Of a stretch of DNA of 8,564 nucleotides, positions 1 to 6,728 are shown in pieces (the stretch's first letter is position 1; each line of letters opens with the position of its first letter). Both the position numbers and the translations under genes were made by a program. The notes under the pieces are model-generated. The model was not told where the DNA came from and searched no databases. It saw only the letters and a program-made list of their open reading frames with translations. Origin of the DNA: Thermoplasmata archaeon (GTDB taxonomy: Archaea > Thermoplasmatota > Penumbrarchaeia > Penumbrarchaeales > Penumbrarchaeaceae); assembly GCA_023145185.1 (NCBI GenBank), contig JAGLEG010000283.1, positions 1-8,564 on the forward strand, written 5' to 3'.

Positions 1-1997
1 CCACCTGGGAAAGTGAGCTCTATTCCTCTCCGTATGAGGTGGAGATAAACCTGACCCCACCCGAAGTGGAGATAACCGATCCGGTGGATGGAGCCTACGT
101 GAACGATCTCAACCTGACCATCAGCTGGAAGATGTACGATGAAGGGGCCGGCCTCGATCACGTGGAGATGGCACTCAACGATGGGGAGTGGGTCGATGTC
201 GGCCTTCGATATCAATATGGCCTGTACCACCTCATATCCGCCAGTTCGATAGATCCGTTGGAGGGGCAATACTCCATCTCTGTCAGGGTATATGATCACC
301 TTGGCCTACACTCCACCGATACGATCTATCTCTTCCTCGATGGGACTGACCCGGTCGTATCAATAATATCTCCCGAGGCTGGCACCTACCTGAAGGGATC
401 ATCTTTCCTGGTGGAATGGAGCTCCGGGAGCGACCTTTCGGGAATCTCACATTATCTGGTGAAAATGGATGATGAAAAGGAACTTCTGGTGGAGGGGAAC
501 AAGATCATGTACTACGATCTGGAGGATGGTCGACACATGATCTCCGTGACCGCCCTTGACAATGCGGGCAACCACAAGACCCTACACTCACATTTCTATG
601 TGGACAACACCGCCCCCCACCTCACCATGAGGACGGAGTTCCCCGGGAATTACTCGGCCAGCAGGAACATCCTGCTGGAATGGGATTCCCACGATGACCT
701 GTCCGGTCTGGACCGCCTGCTGCTCAAGGTTGACAGCAATTTGTGGATCAAACCAGATGGTGAGGGTTATCATGCCGTGACCAACCTTGAAGAGGGGCTC
801 CACCTGATCAATATCCTGGCATATGACAACGTTGGCAATTCCAATGATCTCCTGCTCTCGATCATGGTGGACCTGAATGACCCCTATGTCACCATCCATT
901 TCCCGTCCGACGGTGAGATGGTAACACAAAGCGATGACCTCAAATTCGGGTGGGTGGGAATGGATCCAGGAAGCGGAATATCTGGATATGAGGTCTCCCT
1001 GGATGGTGAGCCAGACGTGGCGACCTCATTGACCCACAGATCTTATGGAGAACTGTCCCAGGGAAACCACACACTCAGGGTTGTGGCGATCGATGGGGTG
1101 GGGAGGAGAGAGGAGGTGACGGTCAAATTCTCCATCGATTCGATAAGGCCAACTGCGGCCATACTGACATCTGTGGGACCCGGGGATCAGCCTCCGGGGT
1201 GCATCGAGGTCGTGTTCTCCGAGGATATGAAGAGGGAGACGGTCAAGGTCTGGATCAACGGGGACCCTGGAATAGTGAACTGGTTGAATGGGAACTGGCT
1301 CAAAGTTTGGCCTCGGAAAGATCTCGAGCTCGGCACCATGTATCTCGTGCAGATATCAGGGGGGGACCTGTCGGGCAATTATCTCCTGGAGACATCCTTT
1401 ATGTTCTCCACCCCCGATCTTGGCATTCTCAGGGGAAAAGTGGTGGACTCCAACGGGCATCCGATCCCGAACTGCTTGATCCACATCGATGAAATTACCA
1501 TAATATCGGACCTGAACGGCGATTTCAACCTCTCCCTTCCATCGGGGGCATACACCGTGCTCTTCACCAAGGAGGGGTTCGAGGATAGGGCAATGGAGGT
1601 GGATATCAGAATGGGCGAGGAGAGTAACTTACCAAGCATTGACCTGGTTCTCGAAAAAGAGGGCAATATCCTCAACTGGAAAGGATATCTCAACCTCCTT
1701 ATCGCCTTAACGCTCGCACTGATAATGGTCTCCTCCATCTTCATATTCATATACTACAGGAGGCCCAGGGCCATTGAGAAGGAGCCTCCGGAAATGAAAG
1801 AGGTGATGGATTCCGTGAGGAGGTTCCGATCCGGAAGATCGAATATCGGGGGAGGGCCGCGTGGAACAAGGCGAACCACCGTACAGAGGGACCGACCACC
1901 CTTAAGGGAAAATAACGTGTGTGAGAAGTTGGGGATGACCAGCGAGGACTTGGATGAGGAGATCATGAACGCATATACCCAATTGAACAGCAGATAG
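1..1997 (+). CDS. Large surface protein with Ig-like repeats, membrane anchor and half J-domain tail (5' partial)
   Basis: The frame is open from the left edge (first full codon at 3) to TAG at 1995-1997, so the start lies outside the window; the GTG at 39 is an internal valine. Visible order: the end of an FnIII-like strand (3-50); four Ig-like repeats of roughly 90 residues starting near 51, 345, 606 and 873, each with a D-x-x-SG(I/L) turn, a Y/A-D-x-x-G-N-type loop and a D-x-x-x-P linker; a Big_5-like domain (about 1140-1416, with 'VVFSEDMK' and 'DLSGNYL'); a carboxypeptidase-regulatory-like beta sandwich (about 1419-1656, 'LRGKVVDSNGHPIPN'); one transmembrane helix (1686-1757) followed by YYRRPR; and a basic cytosolic tail. 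The final residues (1911-1994) resemble helices I and II of a J-domain but end just before HPD. The layout matches the C-terminal two thirds of the next gene, so the missing N-terminus probably also holds a signal peptide and perhaps a beta-helix. Role unknown; it is probably a cell-envelope protein with an outward-facing ectodomain. Confidence 0.8.
   Translation, partial: TWESELYSSPYEVEINLTPPEVEITDPVDGAYVNDLNLTISWKMYDEGAGLDHVEMALNDGEWVDVGLRYQYGLYHLISASSIDPLEGQYSISVRVYDHLGLHSTDTIYLFLDGTDPVVSIISPEAGTYLKGSSFLVEWSSGSDLSGISHYLVKMDDEKELLVEGNKIMYYDLEDGRHMISVTALDNAGNHKTLHSHFYVDNTAPHLTMRTEFPGNYSASRNILLEWDSHDDLSGLDRLLLKVDSNLWIKPDGEGYHAVTNLEEGLHLINILAYDNVGNSNDLLLSIMVDLNDPYVTIHFPSDGEMVTQSDDLKFGWVGMDPGSGISGYEVSLDGEPDVATSLTHRSYGELSQGNHTLRVVAIDGVGRREEVTVKFSIDSIRPTAAILTSVGPGDQPPGCIEVVFSEDMKRETVKVWINGDPGIVNWLNGNWLKVWPRKDLELGTMYLVQISGGDLSGNYLLETSFMFSTPDLGILRGKVVDSNGHPIPNCLIHIDEITIISDLNGDFNLSLPSGAYTVLFTKEGFEDRAMEVDIRMGEESNLPSIDLVLEKEGNILNWKGYLNLLIALTLALIMVSSIFIFIYYRRPRAIEKEPPEMKEVMDSVRRFRSGRSNIGGGPRGTRRTTVQRDRPPLRENNVCEKLGMTSEDLDEEIMNAYTQLNSR
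51..1139 (+). repeat. Four tandem Ig-like protein repeats in the first surface protein
   Basis: Four consecutive copies of a beta-sandwich repeat are readable in the protein, starting near 51, 345, 606 and 873. Shared features are an opening hydrophobic strand after a D-x-x-x-P linker (for example GTDPVVSIISP, NTAPHLTM, LNDPYVTIHFP), a central W(x)4-D-x-x-SG turn, and a closing 'G.H.i.V.A.DnaGN'-like strand. The first copy has a longer insertion before its last strands, as does the first copy in the downstream paralog. This is protein-level repetition; the DNA copies are diverged. Such repeats usually act as rigid stalks or binding modules on the cell surface. Confidence 0.75.
1911..1997 (+). 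other. Truncated J-domain-like tail ending one residue before the HPD position
   Basis: The last residues of the first surface protein contain 'EKLGMTSEDLDEEI' followed by 'MNAYTQLNSR' and a stop. Aligned without gaps to the J-domain of the next gene, conserved positions coincide: L (1929), I (1962), A-Y (1971-1976), L (1983) and a terminal basic residue. The LG, I, AY and L positions also fit the helix I/II consensus of canonical DnaJ proteins. The stop falls where the Y/H preceding HPD would be. The three bases after the stop and the following codons do not encode HPD in any frame I checked, so a simple late stop mutation is not obvious. The match is short, so homology is probable and not certain. 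Confidence 0.6.
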
Positions 1998-2034
1998 GAT
2001 ACGGCCTGCAGGAGTTCTTATAGCGATACTTAGG

Positions 2035-2052
2035 GCAAATCCTTTATTATAA
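2035..2052 (+). promoter_or_regulatory. Archaeal BRE/TATA promoter of the giant J-protein gene
   Basis: An AT-rich box TTTATTATAA (2043-2052) is preceded by a purine-containing BRE-like stretch GCAAATCC (2035-2042). Its centre lies about 28 nt before the ATG at 2076, and no Shine-Dalgarno sequence is visible between them. In archaea the transcript starts about 25 nt after the TATA centre, so the message would begin at or within a few bases of the ATG, that is, leaderless. It also implies that the second surface gene has its own promoter and is not purely co-transcribed with the first. The rest of the 78-nt gap (1998-2034) shows no clear terminator. Confidence 0.6.
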
Positions 2053-2075
2053 TTGATACGACTAACCGTATTCGG

Positions 2076-5000
2076 ATGAGATACACCTTCTTCAGCATGG
2101 CCGTAGTCTTGACGCTCTTCACGGTCTGCTTAAATGGCATTATACTGGCAGATACCTCAAATGTTGAGATTCCCAACACCCGGCAGGTATCCGGGCCATT
2201 TGCCATCAATTACATTTTGGTGGATAATGAGACCGACCTATCCGATCAGGCATCCGACAACGGGTGGCCCGGGGACGGTTCGGAAGATGATCCATATCTC
2301 ATATCGAACTACACCTTCGATGGGACCTCACAGGTAGCGGGCATTTACATAGGTAATACTACCAGCCATATCACGATCTACAACTGCACAATCAGCAACC
2401 TCATAACCTCGACCAGCATCGCCGGACGATCCAGTGGAATTTACCTGAATTACACATCCGATGTAAATATCATGGGATGCACCATTGAGGAGGCGAAACA
2501 CGGCATCTACGTGAACTTCGGCACCAGGACGTCCATATCCAATACAACGGCCCATAACGTTGACAGGACGGATGGCAGCGGGATCACATTTGCCGTAAAT
2601 AGTGACTCGGATGTGAGGGATTGTGATATCAGCGGTTTCGGCTCGGGTGTGATCCTGTATTTTACTCTCGACACAGAGGTGTCCACAACCACATTGAACC
2701 ACTCCAAGATCCACATCAACCTATTTGGCGCCGATAGAAACAAGGTTTTTGGCAATACCATGATCGGCGACGATACGACAGGTAACAATGGTATACTGCT
2801 GAGCCAGTCCGATCAAAATGTGATAACAGACAACAATATCACAAATTTCAGCAGGAACATCTACCTCAACACCTGCCTAGACAACACTGTATTGTCCAAC
2901 ATCATAGAGGGGGGAGGCGATGGAATATATCTACTGAACGGCGATCGCAACTATATCGAGTCGAACATCCTCCAAAATGGGACCGGAAACGGGATCGAGG
3001 TGTCTCGGAGGGGGCAGACGATCAAAAACAATGTCGTCCGCCATTACGGTGGGATTGGCATCTCCTGGGTCGGGTCCAACAGCATGGACCTCAGCTACAA
3101 CGAGGTGACGAACAACATCCAGGGGGGAATCTACGTCGGTGGGTCCAGCTCATTTGTGACAGGGAACAGCGTTTCGAAGAACGGGATCTATGGGATCGCG
3201 GTATCCAGGTCCTACACCCAACTCTGGTACGATAGGTCAATCCATGTGTTCAGTAACATCATCACAGATAACCAGGGTGTGGGCATCATCGTGGAGAACC
3301 GGAACGGCAACCAGATATCCGGCAACCTGATCGCCAACAACTCGGGCTATGGGATCGATATCAAAAGAAACAGTATGGGCAACAGGATCACCAATAATTC
3401 AATTATACACAACCAGGGTTCCACACAGGAGTACGGCCCGGACCAGATCCAGGCCCTTTCCGTCTCCGGCAACGACCTATGGTACGAGAACCAGAGGGGA
3501 AATTACTGGTATGATTGGACCAAACCAGATGATGATGAGAATGGCATCGTCGATGTTCCATATATGATCAACTCCGGCAGCTCTATCAAGGACCCATATC
3601 CCTTGACGGAATCCTATTTCCTGCCAGATAGGCCGTTGAACCTGTCTGCACGTATGAGCGGAACGCACGTGGAACTCAGCTGGTTGGCCCCGAGATCCCA
3701 ATTCGAGATCGAAAACTACACACTATACCGCTCCGAGTTAGGGGGCGAACTCGAACCCATAGCCATCATCGACCCCTCCAACACCTCCCATTTCGACCTC
3801 ACCTCCAGGATGGAAACCACCTATGTATATGCGATCTCCGCCTCGGTGATCTACGGAAACGGGAAGACCTCAAATACAGTTATGATCGCCACTCCACCCG
3901 TTCTTCCGGTGGTGAATATCCTCTCACCTGACGAAGGTGTCTTCCTTAACAACTATAATTTCCAGCTGAGATGGGAGGCATGGGATGACGAATCGGGCCT
4001 TGACACCATCGAGATCAGGCTCTTTGATGACGATTGGCTGGACGTCGGAGAGGCCAGATCATACTCCTTTCAAAAGCTTCTGTACGATACCGGGAAGCTT
4101 GAACTTGAGGGCGAGTTCACCTTCGACGTCAGGGTGGTCGACCATTACGGGGGGGCCGCCGAGGATCGGGTGAGCTTCGTGATCGACACAACCCTCCCGG
4201 AGCTGGAACTGCTCTCTCCCTTACCCGTTGGTTATTACCAGACCGACACCGTGGAGATCAGCTGGAGGGCAAAAGACGATGCGACCGGCATCCTGGGTTA
4301 CGAGCTCAGGATAGACGATCGTGAGTGGATCGATATGGGCATGAACGAGACGTTCACCGCAGAGGGGCTGCACGACGGTTCACATAAAATCGAGATCAAG
4401 GCATATGACGGAGCCGGGAACGTCATCACCGGGGAGTACAGGTTCTCGGTGGACATGACAGCACCGGAACTGGAGATAACCGAGCCAACCTCCCAGTACT
4501 ACTACAACGCGGACGTGATCAGGCTGGAATGGAGCGGACGGGACCATTTCTCGGGCATTGACCATTACACCTGGGGCCCTGCTCCGGACCAGCAGACAGA
4601 TGTCGGTAAGAACACAAAGGTGGTTCTGAACAACCTCGAGGAAGGTGAGCATACTTACTGGGTGTTCGCCTACGACAGGGCGGGAAATCAGAACTCCACA
4701 TCAATAGATCTCTTCATCGACCTATACAGGCCAGATCTGAATGTGATCTTCCCTGTGGATGGAGGCGTGTACGATTTCAATGATATGACCGCTTCCTGGG
4801 ATGGGCGGGATTCGGGCTCTGGAATAGATCGATTCGAATATTATCTGGATAACCTGGAGGGAACCACCCAGGATACGGAGGTCCGATTGGAGGGATTGGA
4901 GGAAGGGAAGCACACCTTCACCGTGATCGTCTATGATCTTCTCGGGAATGTAGAGCAGGAGAAGGTCTCCTTCACGGTTGATACCATCGATCCCACGGTG

Positions 5001-5951
5001 TTGTCCTTCAACCCATTTGAGGGTCCCGTGGAAGTAGATGTCGATATCAACATCATATTCTCGGAACCCATGAACATGAGCTCCGTAATGGTCACGTGGG
5101 AAACAGGGGGAGATCTGAACTGGATAGATGAAAGGATGGTACGGATCGATCACCCACCCCTTGATCATGCTGGTAGCTACAGATTGGAGATCACCGGATC
5201 GGATATTGCCGGAAATCAGATGGAAAACGTCTCATTTTCATTCAACACAACGGATGTCGGATACGTTTATGGATCTATCATCGATGAGGATGGAACACCG
5301 ATCCCCTGGGCCGACGTGTTCGTCCATGGTGGTCAGGAGGTCTCGGCCAACGGGACGGGTTATTTCATACTGAAGGAGAGGGCGGGAGAATATACGATCA
5401 CCATCTCATCCCTGAACTACGAGAACAAGACCTTCATCGTGAACATATTACCAGGTGAAGAGAGCGACATAGGAACCATAGTGCTGAGATCGGACCAGGA
5501 GGATGAGGGTAACGACAACATACTCATCTGGTCCATGCTCTGGATACTGGCCATCATCGTTATCCTGATCCTTTTTATGTTCTTTATTATCTGGAGGAAG
5601 AACCGCTCCAGGCCCGAGTTCGGACATGAGGATATCAAGATCATCATGGACCACATAAGGACCAGCCATGGCATGATGACCGCAGAGGAGATCGAAAACA
5701 CCGATTTCTACAATATTCTGGACCTGCAGAAAAAGGCCAACATGAAGCAGATCCGGTCGGCGTACAGGGGACTGGCCGCAAAGCACCACCCCGATAAATT
5801 GATCAACCTCTCGGAGGAAGAGAGGAGGGGCTCCGAGGATAAGATGGTGAAGATCAACATGGCCAAGGCGGTATTGATGGACCCGGGGAGCAAGGGTGCC
5901 TACGATCACTTCCTGGAGAGCAGGGAGATGATGAAAAAGCGGAGAAAATGA
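2076..5951 (+). CDS. Giant NosD/Ig-repeat surface protein with transmembrane helix and cytosolic DnaJ J-domain
   Basis: Complete, 1291 aa. Residues 1-25 form a signal peptide with a likely cut after ILA. Residues about 70-510 are a NosD-like right-handed beta-helix: an entry motif GSEDDPYLISNYTF, many G-I-x-V/L and N-x-I/V-x-x-N rungs, and a closing GNYWYDW (475-481) with an Asp-rich DDDENGIVD loop and DPYPL. An FnIII-like domain (about 517-608) follows, then four Ig-like repeats (about 609-704, 705-793, 794-882, 883-969), a Big_5-like domain (970-1060) and a carboxypeptidase-regulatory-like domain (1061-1140). A transmembrane helix (about 1149-1173) is followed by WRKNRSR, giving outside ectodomain and inside C-terminus. 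Residues 1209-1280 are a J-domain with HPD at 1238-1240, a basic helix II and a helix III 'INMAKAVLMDP'. Known J-domains stimulate Hsp70/DnaK ATPase, so the inferred role is recruiting DnaK to the membrane beneath a surface structure; ligand unknown. The ATG is chosen for its signal peptide and promoter spacing. The C-terminal series is paralogous to the upstream gene. Confidence 0.9.
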   Translation: MRYTFFSMAVVLTLFTVCLNGIILADTSNVEIPNTRQVSGPFAINYILVDNETDLSDQASDNGWPGDGSEDDPYLISNYTFDGTSQVAGIYIGNTTSHITIYNCTISNLITSTSIAGRSSGIYLNYTSDVNIMGCTIEEAKHGIYVNFGTRTSISNTTAHNVDRTDGSGITFAVNSDSDVRDCDISGFGSGVILYFTLDTEVSTTTLNHSKIHINLFGADRNKVFGNTMIGDDTTGNNGILLSQSDQNVITDNNITNFSRNIYLNTCLDNTVLSNIIEGGGDGIYLLNGDRNYIESNILQNGTGNGIEVSRRGQTIKNNVVRHYGGIGISWVGSNSMDLSYNEVTNNIQGGIYVGGSSSFVTGNSVSKNGIYGIAVSRSYTQLWYDRSIHVFSNIITDNQGVGIIVENRNGNQISGNLIANNSGYGIDIKRNSMGNRITNNSIIHNQGSTQEYGPDQIQALSVSGNDLWYENQRGNYWYDWTKPDDDENGIVDVPYMINSGSSIKDPYPLTESYFLPDRPLNLSARMSGTHVELSWLAPRSQFEIENYTLYRSELGGELEPIAIIDPSNTSHFDLTSRMETTYVYAISASVIYGNGKTSNTVMIATPPVLPVVNILSPDEGVFLNNYNFQLRWEAWDDESGLDTIEIRLFDDDWLDVGEARSYSFQKLLYDTGKLELEGEFTFDVRVVDHYGGAAEDRVSFVIDTTLPELELLSPLPVGYYQTDTVEISWRAKDDATGILGYELRIDDREWIDMGMNETFTAEGLHDGSHKIEIKAYDGAGNVITGEYRFSVDMTAPELEITEPTSQYYYNADVIRLEWSGRDHFSGIDHYTWGPAPDQQTDVGKNTKVVLNNLEEGEHTYWVFAYDRAGNQNSTSIDLFIDLYRPDLNVIFPVDGGVYDFNDMTASWDGRDSGSGIDRFEYYLDNLEGTTQDTEVRLEGLEEGKHTFTVIVYDLLGNVEQEKVSFTVDTIDPTVLSFNPFEGPVEVDVDINIIFSEPMNMSSVMVTWETGGDLNWIDERMVRIDHPPLDHAGSYRLEITGSDIAGNQMENVSFSFNTTDVGYVYGSIIDEDGTPIPWADVFVHGGQEVSANGTGYFILKERAGEYTITISSLNYENKTFIVNILPGEESDIGTIVLRSDQEDEGNDNILIWSMLWILAIIVILILFMFFIIWRKNRSRPEFGHEDIKIIMDHIRTSHGMMTAEEIENTDFYNILDLQKKANMKQIRSAYRGLAAKHHPDKLINLSEEERRGSEDKMVKINMAKAVLMDPGSKGAYDHFLESREMMKKRRK
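2286..3610 (+). other. NosD-like parallel beta-helix region
   Basis: About 440 residues made of short (roughly 20-25 residue) rungs in which 'GIYI', 'GIYL', 'GIYV', 'GITF', 'GIEV', 'GISW' and 'GIDI' strands alternate with Asn-rich turns such as 'N.I..N'. It starts with the DPYLISNYTFDG entry motif and ends with GNYWYDW...DPYPL, both typical of archaeal NosD-family (PbH1-repeat) proteins. In nitrous oxide reduction NosD is a periplasmic maturation factor, but archaea use this fold widely in surface proteins, often with carbohydrate-binding or carbohydrate-processing roles. No nos genes are in view, so a copper role is not supported here. Confidence 0.8.
3903..4983 (+). repeat. Four tandem Ig-like protein repeats in the giant J-protein
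   Basis: Four beta-sandwich repeats begin near 3903, 4188, 4455 and 4722, with linkers TTLPELELLSP, MTAPELEITEP and LYRPDLNVIFP and recurrent W-x4-D-x-x-(S/T)G turns. They occur in the same number and order as the four repeats of the upstream gene. The first copy of each protein shares a longer insertion and the sequence features 'SGLD'/'AGLD', 'W(L/V)DVG' and 'VRV(V/Y)DH'. This collinearity points to duplication of a whole gene and not to independent repeat growth. Confidence 0.75.
5700..5915 (+). other. Cytosolic J-domain with intact HPD motif
   Basis: Residues 1209-1280 of the giant surface protein. Helix I is DFYNILDL, helix II runs KQIRSAYRGLAAKHH, HPD is encoded at 5787-5795, and helix III includes INMAKAVLMDP followed by the typical 'GAYD' ending. 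All key J-domain positions are present: the aromatic and Leu core of helix I, the A-Y and L of helix II, HPD, the A-x-x-V/L core of helix III and the terminal Y-D. About 35 residues separate it from the membrane helix. A short basic end (MMKKRRK) follows. I expect it to be functional with a DnaK partner. Confidence 0.9.
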
Positions 5952-5954
5952 TCA
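5949..5954. other. Palindromic shared stop: two opposing TGA codons in TGATCA
   Basis: The TGA of the giant J-protein gene (5949-5951) and the TGA of the minus-strand transporter gene (complement of 5952-5954) abut to form the 6-bp palindrome TGATCA. There is no intergenic base between the convergent genes. Any transcription terminators must lie inside the opposing coding sequence. Confidence 0.95.
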
Positions 5955-6728
5955 GATCATGCCCAGGCCTGAAATGACCGACGATATCCCCGCCAGGATC
6001 ACTATGACCAGTGCAACCTTCCTGAAGATATTCCTGCTGAGCTTTCCAGAGAGGTATATCCCCAGAAAGGAGCCGACGATCAGGACCGGGATCACCAGCA
6101 GGAAGGCTGTGATGATCTCCATATGGAACAGGCCCCCCGCGAAGAATACCGGTATCGTGAACAGGTTAAGGATCAGGAAATATACCACCAGATTGGCCCT
6201 GAACTCCTCCTTTCCCAGCTCCTGATTGGTGAAGAACAGTATCACGGGAGGGCCGCTCATGGTGACGGCCCCGTTGAGAAGGCCGCTTACGAATCCCACG
6301 GGGAAAAGGGCGGACCTCTCCCTCTTGATCCGGAGAGAGAAACCCAGGATGAGCACAATGGAGAAGAAAATTATCATAGCTCCTACCACTATCCGTATCG
6401 CCCAGGATGGGAGCATAAGCAGTGACATCATGCCAAATGGTACGCCCACGATCCCGCCAAGGACCAGGGGCCATATGCGGCCAAGGCGGATGTGCCTTCT
6501 GGCATTTAGCGCCAGTATCAGATTGAGAACGGTCCCCGCAAGCAGCATCAGGGGAGCGACGCTTCTGGGGGAGATCAGGCTGATCAATATGGGAACTGCC
6601 AACAGGGACTGTCCGAAACCGGTTATCCCCTGCAGTATGCATGCCAGAAGGAGCACCAGTGCGATCAGGATCAGAAGTCCCAGTTCCATCGCATGATGAT
6701 CACAAAGGTGGTTGATAATACCGCTCAT
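5952..6728 (-). CDS. TauE/SafE-family (sulfite exporter-like) membrane transporter
   Basis: 258 aa, almost entirely hydrophobic, with about eight membrane segments in two related halves. Each half carries a family hallmark: GITGFGQSLLAVP near residues 34-46 and SGLLNGAVTMSGPP at 148-161; GVPFG at 95-99 follows the first half. The TauE/SafE (DUF81) family moves sulfur-containing or organic anions such as sulfite, sulfoacetate or taurine-derived products, but the substrate cannot be read from sequence. Length is normal for the family. The ATG at 6728 overlaps the stop of the upstream phosphodiesterase gene by 4 nt (ATGA), indicating an operon with translational coupling. A second candidate start, Met14 (6689), sits right before the first membrane helix and has a GTGATC Shine-Dalgarno-like site, so the true protein may be 245 aa. 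It converges on the giant J-protein gene with no gap. Confidence 0.88.
   Translation of the reverse strand: MSGIINHLCDHHAMELGLLILIALVLLLACILQGITGFGQSLLAVPILISLISPRSVAPLMLLAGTVLNLILALNARRHIRLGRIWPLVLGGIVGVPFGMMSLLMLPSWAIRIVVGAMIIFFSIVLILGFSLRIKRERSALFPVGFVSGLLNGAVTMSGPPVILFFTNQELGKEEFRANLVVYFLILNLFTIPVFFAGGLFHMEIITAFLLVIPVLIVGSFLGIYLSGKLSRNIFRKVALVIVILAGISSVISGLGMI
6697..6703 (-). promoter_or_regulatory. Shine-Dalgarno-like GTGATCA favouring the inner start of the transporter
   Basis: On the minus strand GTGATCA lies 7 nt before the ATG at 6689 (Met14). GTGATC is complementary to the GATCAC at the 3' end of archaeal 16S rRNA. No such site precedes the ATG at 6728. The site therefore supports initiation at Met14, competing with the coupled ATGA start. 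Confidence 0.4.

Noticed and set aside
39..41. GTG as the start of the first surface protein
   Set aside because: The frame stays open to the left edge and the residues before it look like the end of an FnIII-like strand, matching the paralog; it is an internal Val codon.
588..929. Minus-strand open frame inside the first surface gene
   Set aside because: It is antisense to strongly supported Ig-like repeat coding sequence and shows no recognisable domain.
1998..2075. Continuation of the J-domain after the TAG by readthrough or frameshift
   Set aside because: The codons after the stop do not encode HPD or a helix III, and the region instead holds the promoter of the next gene.
2127..2135. 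Lipobox (cysteine at residue 18 of the giant protein)
   Set aside because: The residues before Cys18 (FTV) do not fit a lipobox and the protein already has a C-terminal membrane anchor; an ordinary signal peptidase site after residue 25 fits better.
4722..5168. Minus-strand open frame (148 codons) inside the giant gene
   Set aside because: Shadow of the Ig/Big_5 coding region with no domain features.
6166..6642. Alternative minus-strand frame (158 codons) within the transporter gene
   Set aside because: Overlaps the TauE/SafE gene in another frame; composition is low-hydrophobic and unlike any family, while the TauE frame has clear motifs.
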